From DTHT01 sp037444625 (GTDB lineage Bacteria; Acidobacteriota; Terriglobia; Bryobacterales; Bryobacteraceae): 64,000 nucleotides of DNA. The notes below the pieces were generated by a model. It was not told the origin of the DNA, made no database searches, and was given only the letters and a program-made list of their open reading frames with translations. A program made the translations under genes and the position numbers. The stretch covers positions 44,444-108,443 of the forward strand of contig JBBIMA010000003.1 of assembly GCA_037444625.1 (NCBI GenBank), in the 5' to 3' direction. Shown piece by piece: positions 43,489 to 53,102 of the stretch; the stretch's first letter is position 1; every line of letters starts with the position of its first letter.

Positions 43489-45564
43489 ATGGCAGATGAC
43501 GAAACCCCTCCCGGCTTGCTACCATCCAATCGGATGCCCTCCCGCGAAGCCCAGCTCTACTCCGCCTTGCTGGAACTCTCCCACGCCATCGCCGGCCACC
43601 ACGACCCAGACAGCCTCTGCCAGGGCCTGGCTCGCGCCTTGCGCACCGTCTTCGACTTCGACTTCCTGGGGGTCGCCCTCCACGACCCCGCCCGCAGCGC
43701 CCTGAGGCTCTACGGCCTGGCTACCCACCTGCCCGTTCCCGCCGGATTCGACCGCTGGCTGCCCTTGGAAGACAACCCGGCCGGCTGGGTCTGGCAGAAC
43801 CAGCAGCCGCTGCGCATCCCCGAGCTGGCGCAGGAAACCCGCTGGCCGGAATTCATGGCCTTTCTGGCCGCCAAAGGGGTGCGCTCGGTCACCATCGTTC
43901 CGCTGACCAGCGGCAACCGCCGCTTGGGCATCCTCGCGCTGGGCTCGGTCAACGGGGCCGGCGGCCTGGCCGGCGAGACCGACTTCCTCCAGCGAGCCGC
44001 CTCCGAGTTCGCGGTGGCGGTCGAGGCCCATCTGGCCCGGCAGGCGCTCATCCGCGAGCGCGACCGCCTGGAGGCGCTTTTCGAGCTCACTAACACGCTG
44101 GTCTCGAAGCTTTCTTGGGAGGAATTGCTGGCGGCGATCTCCGCCGTGCTGGGCAAGGTCCTGCCGCACGACGGGGCGGCCATCACCTTGCTGGACAAGG
44201 CCACCGGCGCCTTGCACCTGCACGCCTTGCACGTGGCCGACAACATCTGGCCGGAAGTGGACCCCGAGCCCACCCCGGCCGCAGAGCTGCCCTCGGGCAG
44301 GGCCCTGGCCGCCGGCCGGCCCCTGGTGACGACCCGCGCCCAGTTTGACGTCTACCCCCCGGCGGTCCGCCGGACGTTGCAGGCGCGAGGGGTGGAAGCC
44401 ATCTGCTCGATTCCGCTGGTTACGGCCAACGGCCCGCTCGGCACCCTGGAGCTCGGCCGCCGCAGCCGGGACGAGTTCACCCCCGAGCAGCTCGAATTCG
44501 CCGTGCAAGCGGCGCGGCAGATCGCCATCGCGCTGGAGAACTCCCTGGCCTTCCGGGAGCTGGCGGAGATCAAAGAGAAACTCGCTCTGGAGAAGCTGTA
44601 TCTGGAGGATGAAATCCGCTTCGAGCAGAACCTGGGCAACATGGTGGGGCAAGGCCCGGCCTTCCAGGCGCTGCTCAAGTCCATACAGATCGTGGCGCCC
44701 ACCGACGCCACGGTCCTGATTCAGGGCGAAACCGGGACGGGCAAAGAGCTGGTGGCCCGGGCCATCCACGAGGCCAGCCCGCGCCGCCAGCGCAGCTTCG
44801 TGAAGGTCAACTGCGCGGCCATCCCTTCCACCCTGCTGGAAAGCGAGTTGTTCGGCCATGAGAAGGGCGCCTTCACGGGGGCGCTGGCCCGCAAGATCGG
44901 GCGCTTCGAGCTGGCCGACCAGGGCACGCTGTTCTTGGACGAAATCGGGGAAATCCCCTTGGAATTGCAGCCCAAGCTCCTGCGAGCCATCCAGGAACAG
45001 GAATTCGAGCGCCTGGGCGGCAACCGCACCCTGCGCGTCAACGTGCGCCTGATCGCCGCGACCAACCGCGATCTGAAAGCCATGCTCGAGGAGGGCAAGT
45101 TTCGCAGCGATCTCTACTACCGGCTGAACGTGTTCCCCATCCAAACGCCGCCGCTGCGCGAGCGCCGGGAGGACATTCCCCTGCTGGTGCGTTATTTCAC
45201 CCAAAAGTACGCCCAGCGCGCCGGGCGCACGATTGATTCGATTCCGGCACGCAGCTTGGAGGCGCTGGCCCGTTACGATTGGCCGGGCAACATCCGCGAG
45301 CTGCAAAACCTGATCGAGCGTTCGGTGATCCTGAGCCCGGGGCCCGTACTGCAAGTGGCCCTGCCCGAGGGGGGGCCGCCGGCCGGCCGCCCTTCGCTCC
45401 GGCACTGGGAGGAGGCGGCTGAACGGCAGCGCATCCTGCGGGCCCTGAAACAGACCAAGGGAGTGGTGGGCGGAGCGCACGGGGCGGCGGCCCTGCTGGG
45501 AATGAAAAGAACCACGTTGCAATCGCGGATGAAGAAACTGGGGATCCGCCGCGAGTATCGCTAG
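43489..45564 (+). CDS. Sigma-54-dependent activator with two GAF domains (FhlA-like)
   Basis: 691 residues. Two GAF domains (about 35-185 and 205-350) sense an unidentified ligand. A short coiled-coil linker leads to the AAA+ domain with Walker A GETGTGKE (about 412-419), the sigma-54-contacting GAFTGA loop (about 460), Walker B GTLFLDEIGE and the LYYRLNVFPIQTPPLRERREDIP region. A Fis-type helix-turn-helix closes the protein (HGAAALLGMKRTTLQSRMKKLGI). Start ATG 43489 is chosen; a hairpin TCGGC-AAAC-GCCGA (43476-43489) touches it, so ATG 43534 remains possible. A GG-N10-GC promoter and the efflux operon follow directly, making them the likely target. Confidence 0.92.
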   Translation: MADDETPPGLLPSNRMPSREAQLYSALLELSHAIAGHHDPDSLCQGLARALRTVFDFDFLGVALHDPARSALRLYGLATHLPVPAGFDRWLPLEDNPAGWVWQNQQPLRIPELAQETRWPEFMAFLAAKGVRSVTIVPLTSGNRRLGILALGSVNGAGGLAGETDFLQRAASEFAVAVEAHLARQALIRERDRLEALFELTNTLVSKLSWEELLAAISAVLGKVLPHDGAAITLLDKATGALHLHALHVADNIWPEVDPEPTPAAELPSGRALAAGRPLVTTRAQFDVYPPAVRRTLQARGVEAICSIPLVTANGPLGTLELGRRSRDEFTPEQLEFAVQAARQIAIALENSLAFRELAEIKEKLALEKLYLEDEIRFEQNLGNMVGQGPAFQALLKSIQIVAPTDATVLIQGETGTGKELVARAIHEASPRRQRSFVKVNCAAIPSTLLESELFGHEKGAFTGALARKIGRFELADQGTLFLDEIGEIPLELQPKLLRAIQEQEFERLGGNRTLRVNVRLIAATNRDLKAMLEEGKFRSDLYYRLNVFPIQTPPLRERREDIPLLVRYFTQKYAQRAGRTIDSIPARSLEALARYDWPGNIRELQNLIERSVILSPGPVLQVALPEGGPPAGRPSLRHWEEAAERQRILRALKQTKGVVGGAHGAAALLGMKRTTLQSRMKKLGIRREYR

Positions 45565-45570
45565 GCGATT

Positions 45571-45586
45571 TGGAAACTCGATTGCT
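45571..45586 (+). promoter_or_regulatory. Sigma-54 (-24/-12) promoter before the efflux operon
   Basis: TGGAAACTCGATTGCT: GG at 45572-45573 and GC at 45584-45585 are separated by exactly 10 nt, and the -12 box TTGCT matches TTGCW fully; the -24 box matches TGG and the A of TGGCAC. Predicted start near 45597, about 30 nt before the tolC-family ATG. It begins 7 bp after the stop codon of a sigma-54 activator gene, which strengthens the call. Confidence 0.6.
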
Positions 45587-45628
45587 CCCGCCTGAGTCGG
45601 GGGATCAATCGGCAGTTGCGGAGCTGGA

Positions 45629-47005
45629 ATGGGCGGAAAATTGCGGTTGGCAAATCGAAGCAGCGGTTGGTTGAGCAAGGCGACCTGTTTGTTGGTGTTG
45701 CTCGGCGGTCCCCGGGCGCCGGCGGCGGAAGCCGCCCCCGGCGGGCAGGAGCTGAGCCTGACGCTGGCGCAGGCGGTCGAGATGGCTTTGCGCAATCATT
45801 TGCAGGCCCGCCTGGCCAAGGAACGCGTGACGGAAGCTCAGGGCGCCAAGGGTATGGCGCTCTCGGCCCTGCTCCCGAATCTCTCGGGCGCGGGCTACCA
45901 GATGGATCTGACGGTCAACCTGGCCGCCATGGGCTTCTCGCCCAGGAATCTGCCGGGCATCCCCATCCCGATGTTCGTGGGTCCGTTCAACCGTTTCGAT
46001 GCGCGTTTGCAACTCTACCAGAGCATTTTCAATCTGGCGTCGCTGCGCCGCTTTCAAGCGGCGCGGCACGGCGCGGCCCTGGCCGGCTACGCGGAGCGAC
46101 AGGCGGCCCAGCAGGTGACCGCGGCCGCCGCGCTGTCCTACCTGGCGGCGCTGGAGGCCGAGCAGGCGGTGGCCGCCGCCGAGGCCAACGTGCAGCTTGC
46201 CGAACGGCTGCTCGATCTGGCGCGCAGCCGCCGGGAGGCCGGAGTGGCCACCGGCATTGACGTGGCCCGCGCTGAGACCCGCCTGGCCGGCCAGCGCGTG
46301 GCGCTGGCCCAGGCCCGCACCCATCTGGACAGCGCGCGCTTGAACCTGCTGCGGGTGACCGGCGCTCCCTTGTCCGCCCGGCTCCGGCTGGCCGACACGT
46401 TGCGTTTCCCTGCCGAGCCGCCCCCCGAACCCGAGAAGGCCGTCGAGCAGGCGCTGGCGGACCGCGCCGACCTGAAGGCGGCCGGCGAGCAGTTGCGGGC
46501 GGCGGAAGCCGAGCGGGCAGCGGCCCTGGCCGGCTGGCTGCCGTCGGTCAGTTTCTTCGGCGATTACGGCAGCAGCGGCCTGAGGCCCAACGAACTGAAC
46601 TTGCCCACGCGCAGCGTCGGCCTGCGCATTGACGTGCCCTTGTTCAACGGCGGGCGCACCCGTTCGGAAATCCAGATGGCCGCCAGCCGGCGCCGCCAGG
46701 CCGACATGCAGCTCGCCGATCTGAGGGCCGAGGTGGAAAAGCAAGTGCGCGAAGCCCTGGATCAGTGGCGCACGCGCGCCGAGCAGGTTCGGGCGGCCGA
46801 AAGCGCCCTGCGCCTGGCCGAGCGCGAGCTGGAGCTGGCCCAGGATCGCTTCCGCAACGGCCTGGCCGATAACATCGAGGTGGTCAACGCGCAGACCGCT
46901 CTGGAGAACGCGCGCCAGGGCTGGGTCGCCGGCCTGGCTCTGTTCCATATGGCGCGGCTGAATCTGGCCGTCGCCCTGGGACACGCCGAGGATTTCAAGC
47001 TCTGA
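45629..47005 (+). CDS. TolC-family outer-membrane efflux protein
   Basis: 458 residues with an N-terminal signal (about 12-34). Two OEP repeats form the barrel and periplasmic helices: LSLTLAQAVEMALRNHLQARLAKERV and the second repeat PEKAVEQALADRADLKAAGEQLRAAE, with long Ala/Arg/Glu-rich coiled coils. GGAG lies 5 nt before ATG 45629. It is first of three genes with the EmrA- and EmrB-like genes and gives the outer-membrane channel of the pump. Gap to the next gene is 31 bp. Confidence 0.9.
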   Translation: MGGKLRLANRSSGWLSKATCLLVLLGGPRAPAAEAAPGGQELSLTLAQAVEMALRNHLQARLAKERVTEAQGAKGMALSALLPNLSGAGYQMDLTVNLAAMGFSPRNLPGIPIPMFVGPFNRFDARLQLYQSIFNLASLRRFQAARHGAALAGYAERQAAQQVTAAAALSYLAALEAEQAVAAAEANVQLAERLLDLARSRREAGVATGIDVARAETRLAGQRVALAQARTHLDSARLNLLRVTGAPLSARLRLADTLRFPAEPPPEPEKAVEQALADRADLKAAGEQLRAAEAERAAALAGWLPSVSFFGDYGSSGLRPNELNLPTRSVGLRIDVPLFNGGRTRSEIQMAASRRRQADMQLADLRAEVEKQVREALDQWRTRAEQVRAAESALRLAERELELAQDRFRNGLADNIEVVNAQTALENARQGWVAGLALFHMARLNLAVALGHAEDFKL

Positions 47006-47036
47006 GCCCGACGCAAGGTCAACCATCGGAACGAAC

Positions 47037-48362
47037 ATGACAGACAATCCCATGAGCACACAGATCGCGGCCGAACAGGCTCCCCCCAGGGAAAGGCCGA
47101 CGGCGCCCGGCGCCTTGCGCAACCGACGCACGCGGGCCCTGTTGTTGGTTCTCGTGGCGGCCGGGCTGGCCCTGGGGGCCTGGCGTTACTGGCACGCCCG
47201 AACCTACGAGACCACCGACAACGCCTTTATCGAGGGCGCCGTCGTGCAGATCAGCCCGCGCGTCTTTGGGCAGGTGCTGCGCGTCTGCGTCCAGGACAAC
47301 CAGCACGTCAACGCGGGCGACTTGCTCGTGGAGCTGGATCCCAGCGACTACGAAGCGCGCCTGGCGGAAGCCAGGGCCCGGCTGGAGGACATGTTGGCGC
47401 GTGCCGGCGGAGCGGGCGCCGGGCTGGCGGTGGCTACTACCGTAACCGACGCCGCGCTGATCCAGGCGCGGGCCGGCCTTCAGGCGGCGCGGGCCCAGGT
47501 CGAGGTGCTGCGCGCCCGTCTGGGAGAAGCGGAAGCGGGCGTGCGGGCCGCTCAAGCCAACCTCCAGCAAGCCCAGGCCCGGCGCGCGGCGGCCGAGGCG
47601 GAAGCCAACCGGGCGGCCGCGGACGCCGCTCGATACCGCACGTTGTACGAGAAGGACGAGGTCTCCCGGCAGCAGCTCGACCGGGCCGAAACCGAGGCGC
47701 GAGCCACCGCGGCCAATCTGGAGGCGGCCGGCCAACTCGTGGCGGCTGCGGGAGCGGATCTGGCTCGGGCCCAGGCGCTCCGCGAGTCCACGGTGGCCGC
47801 CCTGCGGCAGGCCGAAAGCGCCGTCCAGCAAGCCGAGGGCCGACTGAAAGAGGCGCAGGCCGGCCCCGATCAAGTGCGCCTGCGCCGCAGCGACGTGGCC
47901 TCTTCGGCCGCCGCGGTGGAACTGCAAAAGGCGGCCGTGCGCCAAGCCGAGCTGAATCTTTCCTACACCAAGATCCGGGCCCCGGAGTCCGGCTACGTGA
48001 CCAAGAAATCGGTCGAGCCGGGAAACATCGTCCAGCCGGGCCAGGCCTTGATGGCCCTGGTCTCGGATCGCTTGTGGGTGGTGGCGAATTTCAAGGAGAC
48101 GCAACTCAAGTACATGCGCCCGGGCCAGCCGGTCTCGCTCAGGATTGACGCCTACCCGCAGTTGAAACTGCGCGGGCGCGTAGACAGCATCCAGACCGGG
48201 GCGGGAGCCCGCTTCAGCCTGCTGCCGCCGGAGAACGCCACGGGCAACTACGTCAAGGTCGTGCAGCGGGTGCCGGTGAAGATCGTCTTCGCCCAGCCGC
48301 TGCCGCGGGAGTACAAGATCGGCCCCGGCATGTCGGTCGTGCCCGCGGTGAGGGTGCGATGA
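47037..48362 (+). CDS. emrA: EmrA/HlyD-family membrane fusion protein
   Basis: 441 residues. A short cytoplasmic N terminus and one membrane helix (ALLLVLVAAGLALGAWRYW) are followed by a biotinyl-lipoyl half-motif (NAFIEGAVVQISPRVFGQVLRVCVQDNQHVNAGDLLVELDP), a long alpha-helical hairpin (about 105-300, rich in Ala/Glu/Arg heptads) and the second half-motif YTKIRAPESGYVTKKSVEPGN. The EmrA-type C-terminal barrel KYMRPGQPVSLRIDAYP is present. It bridges EmrB and the TolC channel. The gene overlaps emrB by ATGA. ATG 47052 is an alternative start. Confidence 0.92.
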   Translation: MTDNPMSTQIAAEQAPPRERPTAPGALRNRRTRALLLVLVAAGLALGAWRYWHARTYETTDNAFIEGAVVQISPRVFGQVLRVCVQDNQHVNAGDLLVELDPSDYEARLAEARARLEDMLARAGGAGAGLAVATTVTDAALIQARAGLQAARAQVEVLRARLGEAEAGVRAAQANLQQAQARRAAAEAEANRAAADAARYRTLYEKDEVSRQQLDRAETEARATAANLEAAGQLVAAAGADLARAQALRESTVAALRQAESAVQQAEGRLKEAQAGPDQVRLRRSDVASSAAAVELQKAAVRQAELNLSYTKIRAPESGYVTKKSVEPGNIVQPGQALMALVSDRLWVVANFKETQLKYMRPGQPVSLRIDAYPQLKLRGRVDSIQTGAGARFSLLPPENATGNYVKVVQRVPVKIVFAQPLPREYKIGPGMSVVPAVRVR

Positions 48363-49948
48363 GCCGGCCCGGCTCTTTACCGGCCGGCGCGCCCTCCGAG
48401 CGGGCGTGGCGGCCGCGGGTCAGCCCCTGGCTGGTGGCGGCCTCGGTCGTGCTGGCCACCTTCATGGAGGTGCTGGACACCACCATCGTGATGGTCGCCT
48501 TGCCTCACATCGCGGGCAGCATGGCGGCCACCAATTCCGAAGCCACCTGGACGCTCACCAGTTATCTGGTGGCCAACGGGGTGGTGGTGCCGATCAGCGG
48601 CTGGCTGGCGCTGCGCTTCGGGCGCAAGCGGCTGATCATGCTCTGCACCGCCATCTTCGTGTTCAGCTCGATGGCCTGCGGGCTGGCGCCCAACCTGACC
48701 GTGTTGGTGCTGGCCCGCATCTTTCAGGGCGCGGGCGGCGGTGCGATGGTGCCGCTGGCGCAGGCGGTACTGCTCGAGAGTTTTCCGCCCGAGAAGCGCG
48801 GCATGTCCATGGCGTTGTTCGCCCTGGTGGTGGTGCTGGCGCCCATCATCGGCCCCACCTTCGGCGGCTGGCTGACGGACAATTACTCCTGGCGCTGGGC
48901 TTTCTACGTCAACGCGCCCACCGGCCTGCTGGCCTTGGCTTTGATGGCCCGCTACCTGGAAGATCCGCCCTGGATCTCCCAGCGCAAGGCGGGGGCGCTG
49001 GACGGCATGGGGCTGGCGTTCCTGATCATCTGGGTGGGCGCGTTGCAGGTGGTGCTGGACAAAGGGCAGGACGAGGACTGGTTCTCCAGCAAGCTGATCA
49101 CCCGGCTGACCTTCCTCACCATCGCATTCCTGATCGCTTTCCTGGTGCGCGAGCTGCGCACGCCCCAGCCGGTGGTGGACTTGCGCGTCTTTCGGGACCG
49201 CAACTTTTCGGTGGCGGCGGCCACCATATTCGTGTTCAGCGGGGTCATGTACGCCTCGGTGAGCTTGCTGCCCCAGTTTCTCCAGGCTTTGCTCGGCTAC
49301 ACGGCCGAGCTGAGCGGCTGGGCGATCGCGCCCCGCGGCCTGGGGTCCTTCGTCGGCCTCCCGGTGGCGGGATTGCTGCTGAGCCGCGGCGACGGCCGCC
49401 GGCTGATTTTCGGCGGCCTTTTCGTCTTCGCGCTGAGCAATTACATGCTGGGCAACCTGAGCCTGGAGACGACCATGGGGACGTTGGTCTGGGCCAACAT
49501 CGTGCAGGGCCTGAGCATGGGGTTCATCTTCGTTCCCCTGACCACCCTGGCGGTGGGCCGGCTGCGCAACGAGCAGATGGGCAACGCCACCTCGCTGTTC
49601 AACCTGGTGCGCAACGTGGGCGGCAGCATCGGCATTTCGGCCTGGACCACCTATGTGATCCGCAGCGCACAGCGCAACCAGGCGCTCATGGCGGCGCATC
49701 TGACCCCTTACGACCCGGCCTACCAGCAGTATATGGCCCGGCTCCAGGCCGGCCTTGCGCCCTTGATCGGCGGCCCGCAGGCGCCTTGGGGAGCCCACGG
49801 CGCCCTGTACGGCATCCTCTTGCAGCAGGCCGCTCTGCTTTCGTTCGTGCACACTTACCGCTGGCTGGCGGTCGCCATCCTGCTCTGCCTGCCGGCGCCT
49901 GTGCTGATGAAGAAAGTCGTCCCGCGGGGCGGGCCGGCGGTGCATTGA
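48359..49948 (+). CDS. emrB: EmrB-type DHA2 drug:H+ antiporter
   Basis: 529 residues, 14 predicted helices, major facilitator superfamily DHA2. Motif C region and the EmrB/QacA signature are visible: TFMEVLDTTIVMVALPHIAGSM in helix 1, LTSYLVANGVVVPISGWLALRFGRKRLIM (motif A) and LAPIIGPTFGGWLTDNYSWRWAFYVN. With the two upstream genes it forms an EmrAB-TolC pump that extrudes hydrophobic drugs, uncouplers or fatty-acid-like compounds. Substrate is unknown. It converges on hpnI, 7 bp away. Confidence 0.93.
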   Translation: MSRPGSLPAGAPSERAWRPRVSPWLVAASVVLATFMEVLDTTIVMVALPHIAGSMAATNSEATWTLTSYLVANGVVVPISGWLALRFGRKRLIMLCTAIFVFSSMACGLAPNLTVLVLARIFQGAGGGAMVPLAQAVLLESFPPEKRGMSMALFALVVVLAPIIGPTFGGWLTDNYSWRWAFYVNAPTGLLALALMARYLEDPPWISQRKAGALDGMGLAFLIIWVGALQVVLDKGQDEDWFSSKLITRLTFLTIAFLIAFLVRELRTPQPVVDLRVFRDRNFSVAAATIFVFSGVMYASVSLLPQFLQALLGYTAELSGWAIAPRGLGSFVGLPVAGLLLSRGDGRRLIFGGLFVFALSNYMLGNLSLETTMGTLVWANIVQGLSMGFIFVPLTTLAVGRLRNEQMGNATSLFNLVRNVGGSIGISAWTTYVIRSAQRNQALMAAHLTPYDPAYQQYMARLQAGLAPLIGGPQAPWGAHGALYGILLQQAALLSFVHTYRWLAVAILLCLPAPVLMKKVVPRGGPAVH

Positions 49949-49955
49949 AGCAACC

Positions 49956-51086
49956 TTAGTCCAGCAATTCGAAGCGGCCGTCGCGCGCCAGCCGATAGCG
50001 CCGCCCGCGCCAGGCGATCGTGCGCCCGAAAAATCCCGCCCACCAGAAGGCGAAACCGAGTAAGTCTTCGAGCGGGATCAGAGGCCAGAAGCGCGCGGCC
50101 AGCGGATCCCGCAACACGGCTCCGGCTGTGGCCCAGGCGGCCGCCGCCCGCGCCCCCAGCGCCGCCAGCGCCAGCGGCCACCAGGAGGGAGCCAGCGCCA
50201 GCAGCAGCAGGGCCCAAGGCGCCGGGTAAGTGAACGCCTGGCCCAGATAGCCCCAGGGCCGCGAACGGCGCGTCGAGCGCACCCAGCGCAGGCGGTGCCG
50301 GAAGTTAGCCCTGAGCGGCTGGCTGCCGATGTGATGCTCGATCAGGCTGCGGGAGAGAATCACCTTCCAGCCCGCCTCGGCCGCCAGCTTGCCCAGCAGG
50401 AAGTCCTCGGCCAGATAGTCCCTGAGCCGCTCCAGCCCGATCTGCTCGAGGACCGCGCGCCGGGCGGCGATCGTTGGGCCCACGGCGAACTTGACCCCCT
50501 CGATCAGGCGCGCGGCCAGCAGCCCGGCTAGAAAATCGGTATTCATGCCCAAGGCTTCCAGGCGCGACCAGAGACCGGGCCCGGGCACGGCGCGGTAAGG
50601 GCAGGTGGCCAGTCCCAGTTCCGGATCCTGGAACTCGGCCGCCAGCGCGCGCAGAAATCCCGCCGGGGCCCGGGTATCGCTGTCCGCCATGACGATGAGC
50701 TCGTAGCGAGCGGCGGCCAGCATCTTGGCCAGACTGAAGACCTTGGCGTTGGGATAGGGCGGCTCGCCGGTGACGATCAGGCGCGCGGGCACGGCGGGGA
50801 ATTGGGCGCTGAGCTTTTCGAAGGCCGCCCGGGCGGGGTCGCCCGGCGTGCGCACGGCGGCCAGGATCTCGAAGCTCGGGTAGTCCTGTCGGAAGTAACT
50901 GCGCAGGTTCTCCTCCAGGCCTTCGTCGGCGCCGGCCAAAGGGCGCAGAACGCTGATGCCCGGGCAGGGCCCGGAAAGCGGCCGGGGCTGGCGCAGGTAG
51001 GAGCGGGCGGCGAGCGCGGCCAGCAGGCACCAAGCGATCCCCCCCGCCGTCAGGGCGATGGCGGCCGCCGCCAGCATGGGCCTCAC
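49956..51086 (-). CDS. hpnI: HpnI-like glycosyltransferase (hopanoid/ceramide glucosyltransferase type)
   Basis: 376 residues. An N-terminal helix is followed by a GT2/GT21 domain: ISVLRPLAGADEGLEENLRSYFRQDYPSFEIL, the VMADSDTRAP (DxD) metal site, CPYRAVPGPGLWSRLEALGMNTDF, and the acceptor motif YLAEDFLLGKLAAEAGWK with HRLRWVRSTRRSRP replacing QxxRW. Three or more C-terminal membrane segments follow. The pattern fits HpnI, which glycosylates hopanoids, or bacterial ceramide glucosyltransferases. No other hpn gene is nearby. The GTG start at 51086 overlaps the thrS stop (GTGA), implying coupling to the tRNA synthetase. Confidence 0.8.
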   Translation of the reverse strand: MRPMLAAAAIALTAGGIAWCLLAALAARSYLRQPRPLSGPCPGISVLRPLAGADEGLEENLRSYFRQDYPSFEILAAVRTPGDPARAAFEKLSAQFPAVPARLIVTGEPPYPNAKVFSLAKMLAAARYELIVMADSDTRAPAGFLRALAAEFQDPELGLATCPYRAVPGPGLWSRLEALGMNTDFLAGLLAARLIEGVKFAVGPTIAARRAVLEQIGLERLRDYLAEDFLLGKLAAEAGWKVILSRSLIEHHIGSQPLRANFRHRLRWVRSTRRSRPWGYLGQAFTYPAPWALLLLALAPSWWPLALAALGARAAAAWATAGAVLRDPLAARFWPLIPLEDLLGFAFWWAGFFGRTIAWRGRRYRLARDGRFELLD

Positions 51087-53023
51087 TCGGCGGTAGACTT
51101 GCTCTCGATGAGCCGCCGGGCTTCGCTGAGGAATTCCTCGATCGAGCGCCTCCCCTGATCGCCGCGCCGGCGGTGGCGTACGGCCAGGGTTCCGGCGGCC
51201 GCCTCCCGCTCGCCCACCACCAGCATGTAGGGAACCTGCTGAAGCTGAGCCTCGCGGATTTTCAGGTTGACCTTCTCGTTGCGCTCGTCTACGGCGACGC
51301 GCAGGCCGGCCTGCTTGAGCCGCTCGGCCGCCTGGCGGGCATAGGGAATCTGCCGGTCGGTGATGGGCAGCACGACCGCCTGGAGGGGCGCCAGCCAGAA
51401 GGGAAAGGCGCCGGCGTAATGCTCGATCAGGATGCCGAAAAACCGCTCGAGCGAGCCGAACAGGGCGCGGTGCACCATCAGCGGCTGGTGGGGCTTGCCG
51501 TCCTCGCCCACGTAAGCGAGCTGAAAGCGGCGCGGCAAGGTGAAATCGAACTGGATGGTGGAGAGCTGCCAGAGCCGGCCGATGGCGTCCACCAGTTTGA
51601 CGTCAATCTTCGGCCCGTAAAAGGCGGCTTCGTCGGGAACCAGCTTGACTTTCAGATCGAGGCGTTCGGAAGCCTTCTTGAGAGCCGATTCGGCCAGCTC
51701 CCACTGCTCGGCCGCGCCGTCGTACCGGCCGCTGGCGCCGCCGTCCCAAGTGGAAAGATCGGCCTCGTAGCGGTCGAAGCCGAAGGTGCGCAGCACGTCG
51801 AGGGCGAAATCCAGGCAGGCGGCGATCTCGTCCTCGATCTGCTCGGGAGTGCAGAAGATGTGGGCGTCGTCCTGGGTGAAGCCGCGCACGCGCAGCAGGC
51901 CGTGCATGACGCCGGAACGCTCGTAGCGGTAGACGGTGCCCAGTTCGGCCAGGCGCATGGGAAGATCGCGGTAGCTGCGCAGCTTGTCCTTGTAAATCAG
52001 GATGTGGAAGGGGCAGTTCATGGGCTTGAGCTGGTATTCGGCGTCATCCAGCTCCATGCGCCGGAACATGTTCTGGGCGTAAAAATCGTAGTGCCCCGAG
52101 GTCTTCCACAGATCGGCCCGGGCCACGTGGGGCGTATACACCAGCGAGTAACCCCGGGCGGCGTACTGGTCGCGCATCCAGTCCTCCAGGATGCGCCGGA
52201 CCACCGCGCCCTTGGGATGGAAGAAAATCAGCCCCGGGCCGGCCAGTTCCTGAATGCTGAACAAATCCAGCTCCTGGCCCAGCCGGCGGTGGTCGCGTTT
52301 GCGCGCCTCTTCGAGCTGCTTGAGATACTGATCCAGTTCCTTCTGGGTGAAGAAAGCCGTGCCGTAAATGCGCTGTAACTGCTGGTTACGCTCGTCGCCC
52401 TTCCAGTAAGCGCCCGCCACGGAGAGTAACTTGAACGCCTTGATCCGGGAGGTCGAGGGGACGTGCGGTCCGCGGCAGAAGTCCACGAATCGCGGGCCGA
52501 GCGTGTACTCGCTGAAAACCTCGCCTGCCTTTTCCCGGATCAGCTCGCACTTCATGTCTTCGCCCAGGGCGGCGTAGCGGGCCAGGCCCTCCTCTTTGGG
52601 GACCAGGCGGCGCTGGTAGGGCAGGTCGCGCTGCTGGAGCTCGCGCATCTTGGCCTCGATCTTCTCGAGGTCCTCGGGGGTGAAGGGTTCGGCCCGCTGG
52701 AAATCGTAAAAGAACCCGGTTTCGGTGGCCGGACCGATGCCCAGCTTGGTCTCCGGGTACAGCTCCAGCACCGCGGCCGCCAGCAGGTGGGCGGCCGAGT
52801 GGCGGTAGACTTCCAGCGCTTCCGGATCTTGGGGCGTCGGGATTTGCAGTTCGACGTCGGCCTCCAGCGGCTGCGTCAGATCTATCAGCTCGCCGTTGAC
52901 CCGAGCGGCCACCGCCTCTTCGGCCAGTCGCCGGCTGAGCGAACGGGCGACGTCAATCGGTCGGCTCCCCTTGGGAACCCGGATACTACTGCCGTCGGGC
53001 AGCGTGACGGAGATCTGCTCCAT
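51083..53023 (-). CDS. thrS: Threonyl-tRNA synthetase
   Basis: 646 residues, class II aminoacyl-tRNA synthetase. It starts at ATG 53023 (MEQISVTLPDGSSIRVPKG), the TGS domain; the extra 12 codons from GTG 53059 contain the GGAGG ribosome-binding site itself and are rejected. Editing domain (HSAAHLLAAAVLELYP, HxxxH type), catalytic core with MNCPFHILIYK (zinc Cys), YRYERSGVMHGLLRVRGFTQDDAHIFC (motif 2) and GSLERFFGILIEHYAG (motif 3), then the anticodon-binding domain are all present. No T-box structure was recognised upstream. It overlaps hpnI downstream. Confidence 0.97.
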   Translation of the reverse strand: MEQISVTLPDGSSIRVPKGSRPIDVARSLSRRLAEEAVAARVNGELIDLTQPLEADVELQIPTPQDPEALEVYRHSAAHLLAAAVLELYPETKLGIGPATETGFFYDFQRAEPFTPEDLEKIEAKMRELQQRDLPYQRRLVPKEEGLARYAALGEDMKCELIREKAGEVFSEYTLGPRFVDFCRGPHVPSTSRIKAFKLLSVAGAYWKGDERNQQLQRIYGTAFFTQKELDQYLKQLEEARKRDHRRLGQELDLFSIQELAGPGLIFFHPKGAVVRRILEDWMRDQYAARGYSLVYTPHVARADLWKTSGHYDFYAQNMFRRMELDDAEYQLKPMNCPFHILIYKDKLRSYRDLPMRLAELGTVYRYERSGVMHGLLRVRGFTQDDAHIFCTPEQIEDEIAACLDFALDVLRTFGFDRYEADLSTWDGGASGRYDGAAEQWELAESALKKASERLDLKVKLVPDEAAFYGPKIDVKLVDAIGRLWQLSTIQFDFTLPRRFQLAYVGEDGKPHQPLMVHRALFGSLERFFGILIEHYAGAFPFWLAPLQAVVLPITDRQIPYARQAAERLKQAGLRVAVDERNEKVNLKIREAQLQQVPYMLVVGEREAAAGTLAVRHRRRGDQGRRSIEEFLSEARRLIESKSTAE

Positions 53024-53102
53024 GGGCGGATGATCCTCCAGGGTAACACAGCGGGACACACCCTTCGCTCTCCGCCGCGGGCCGTCGCCCTCCGAGGCCG
53101 GT

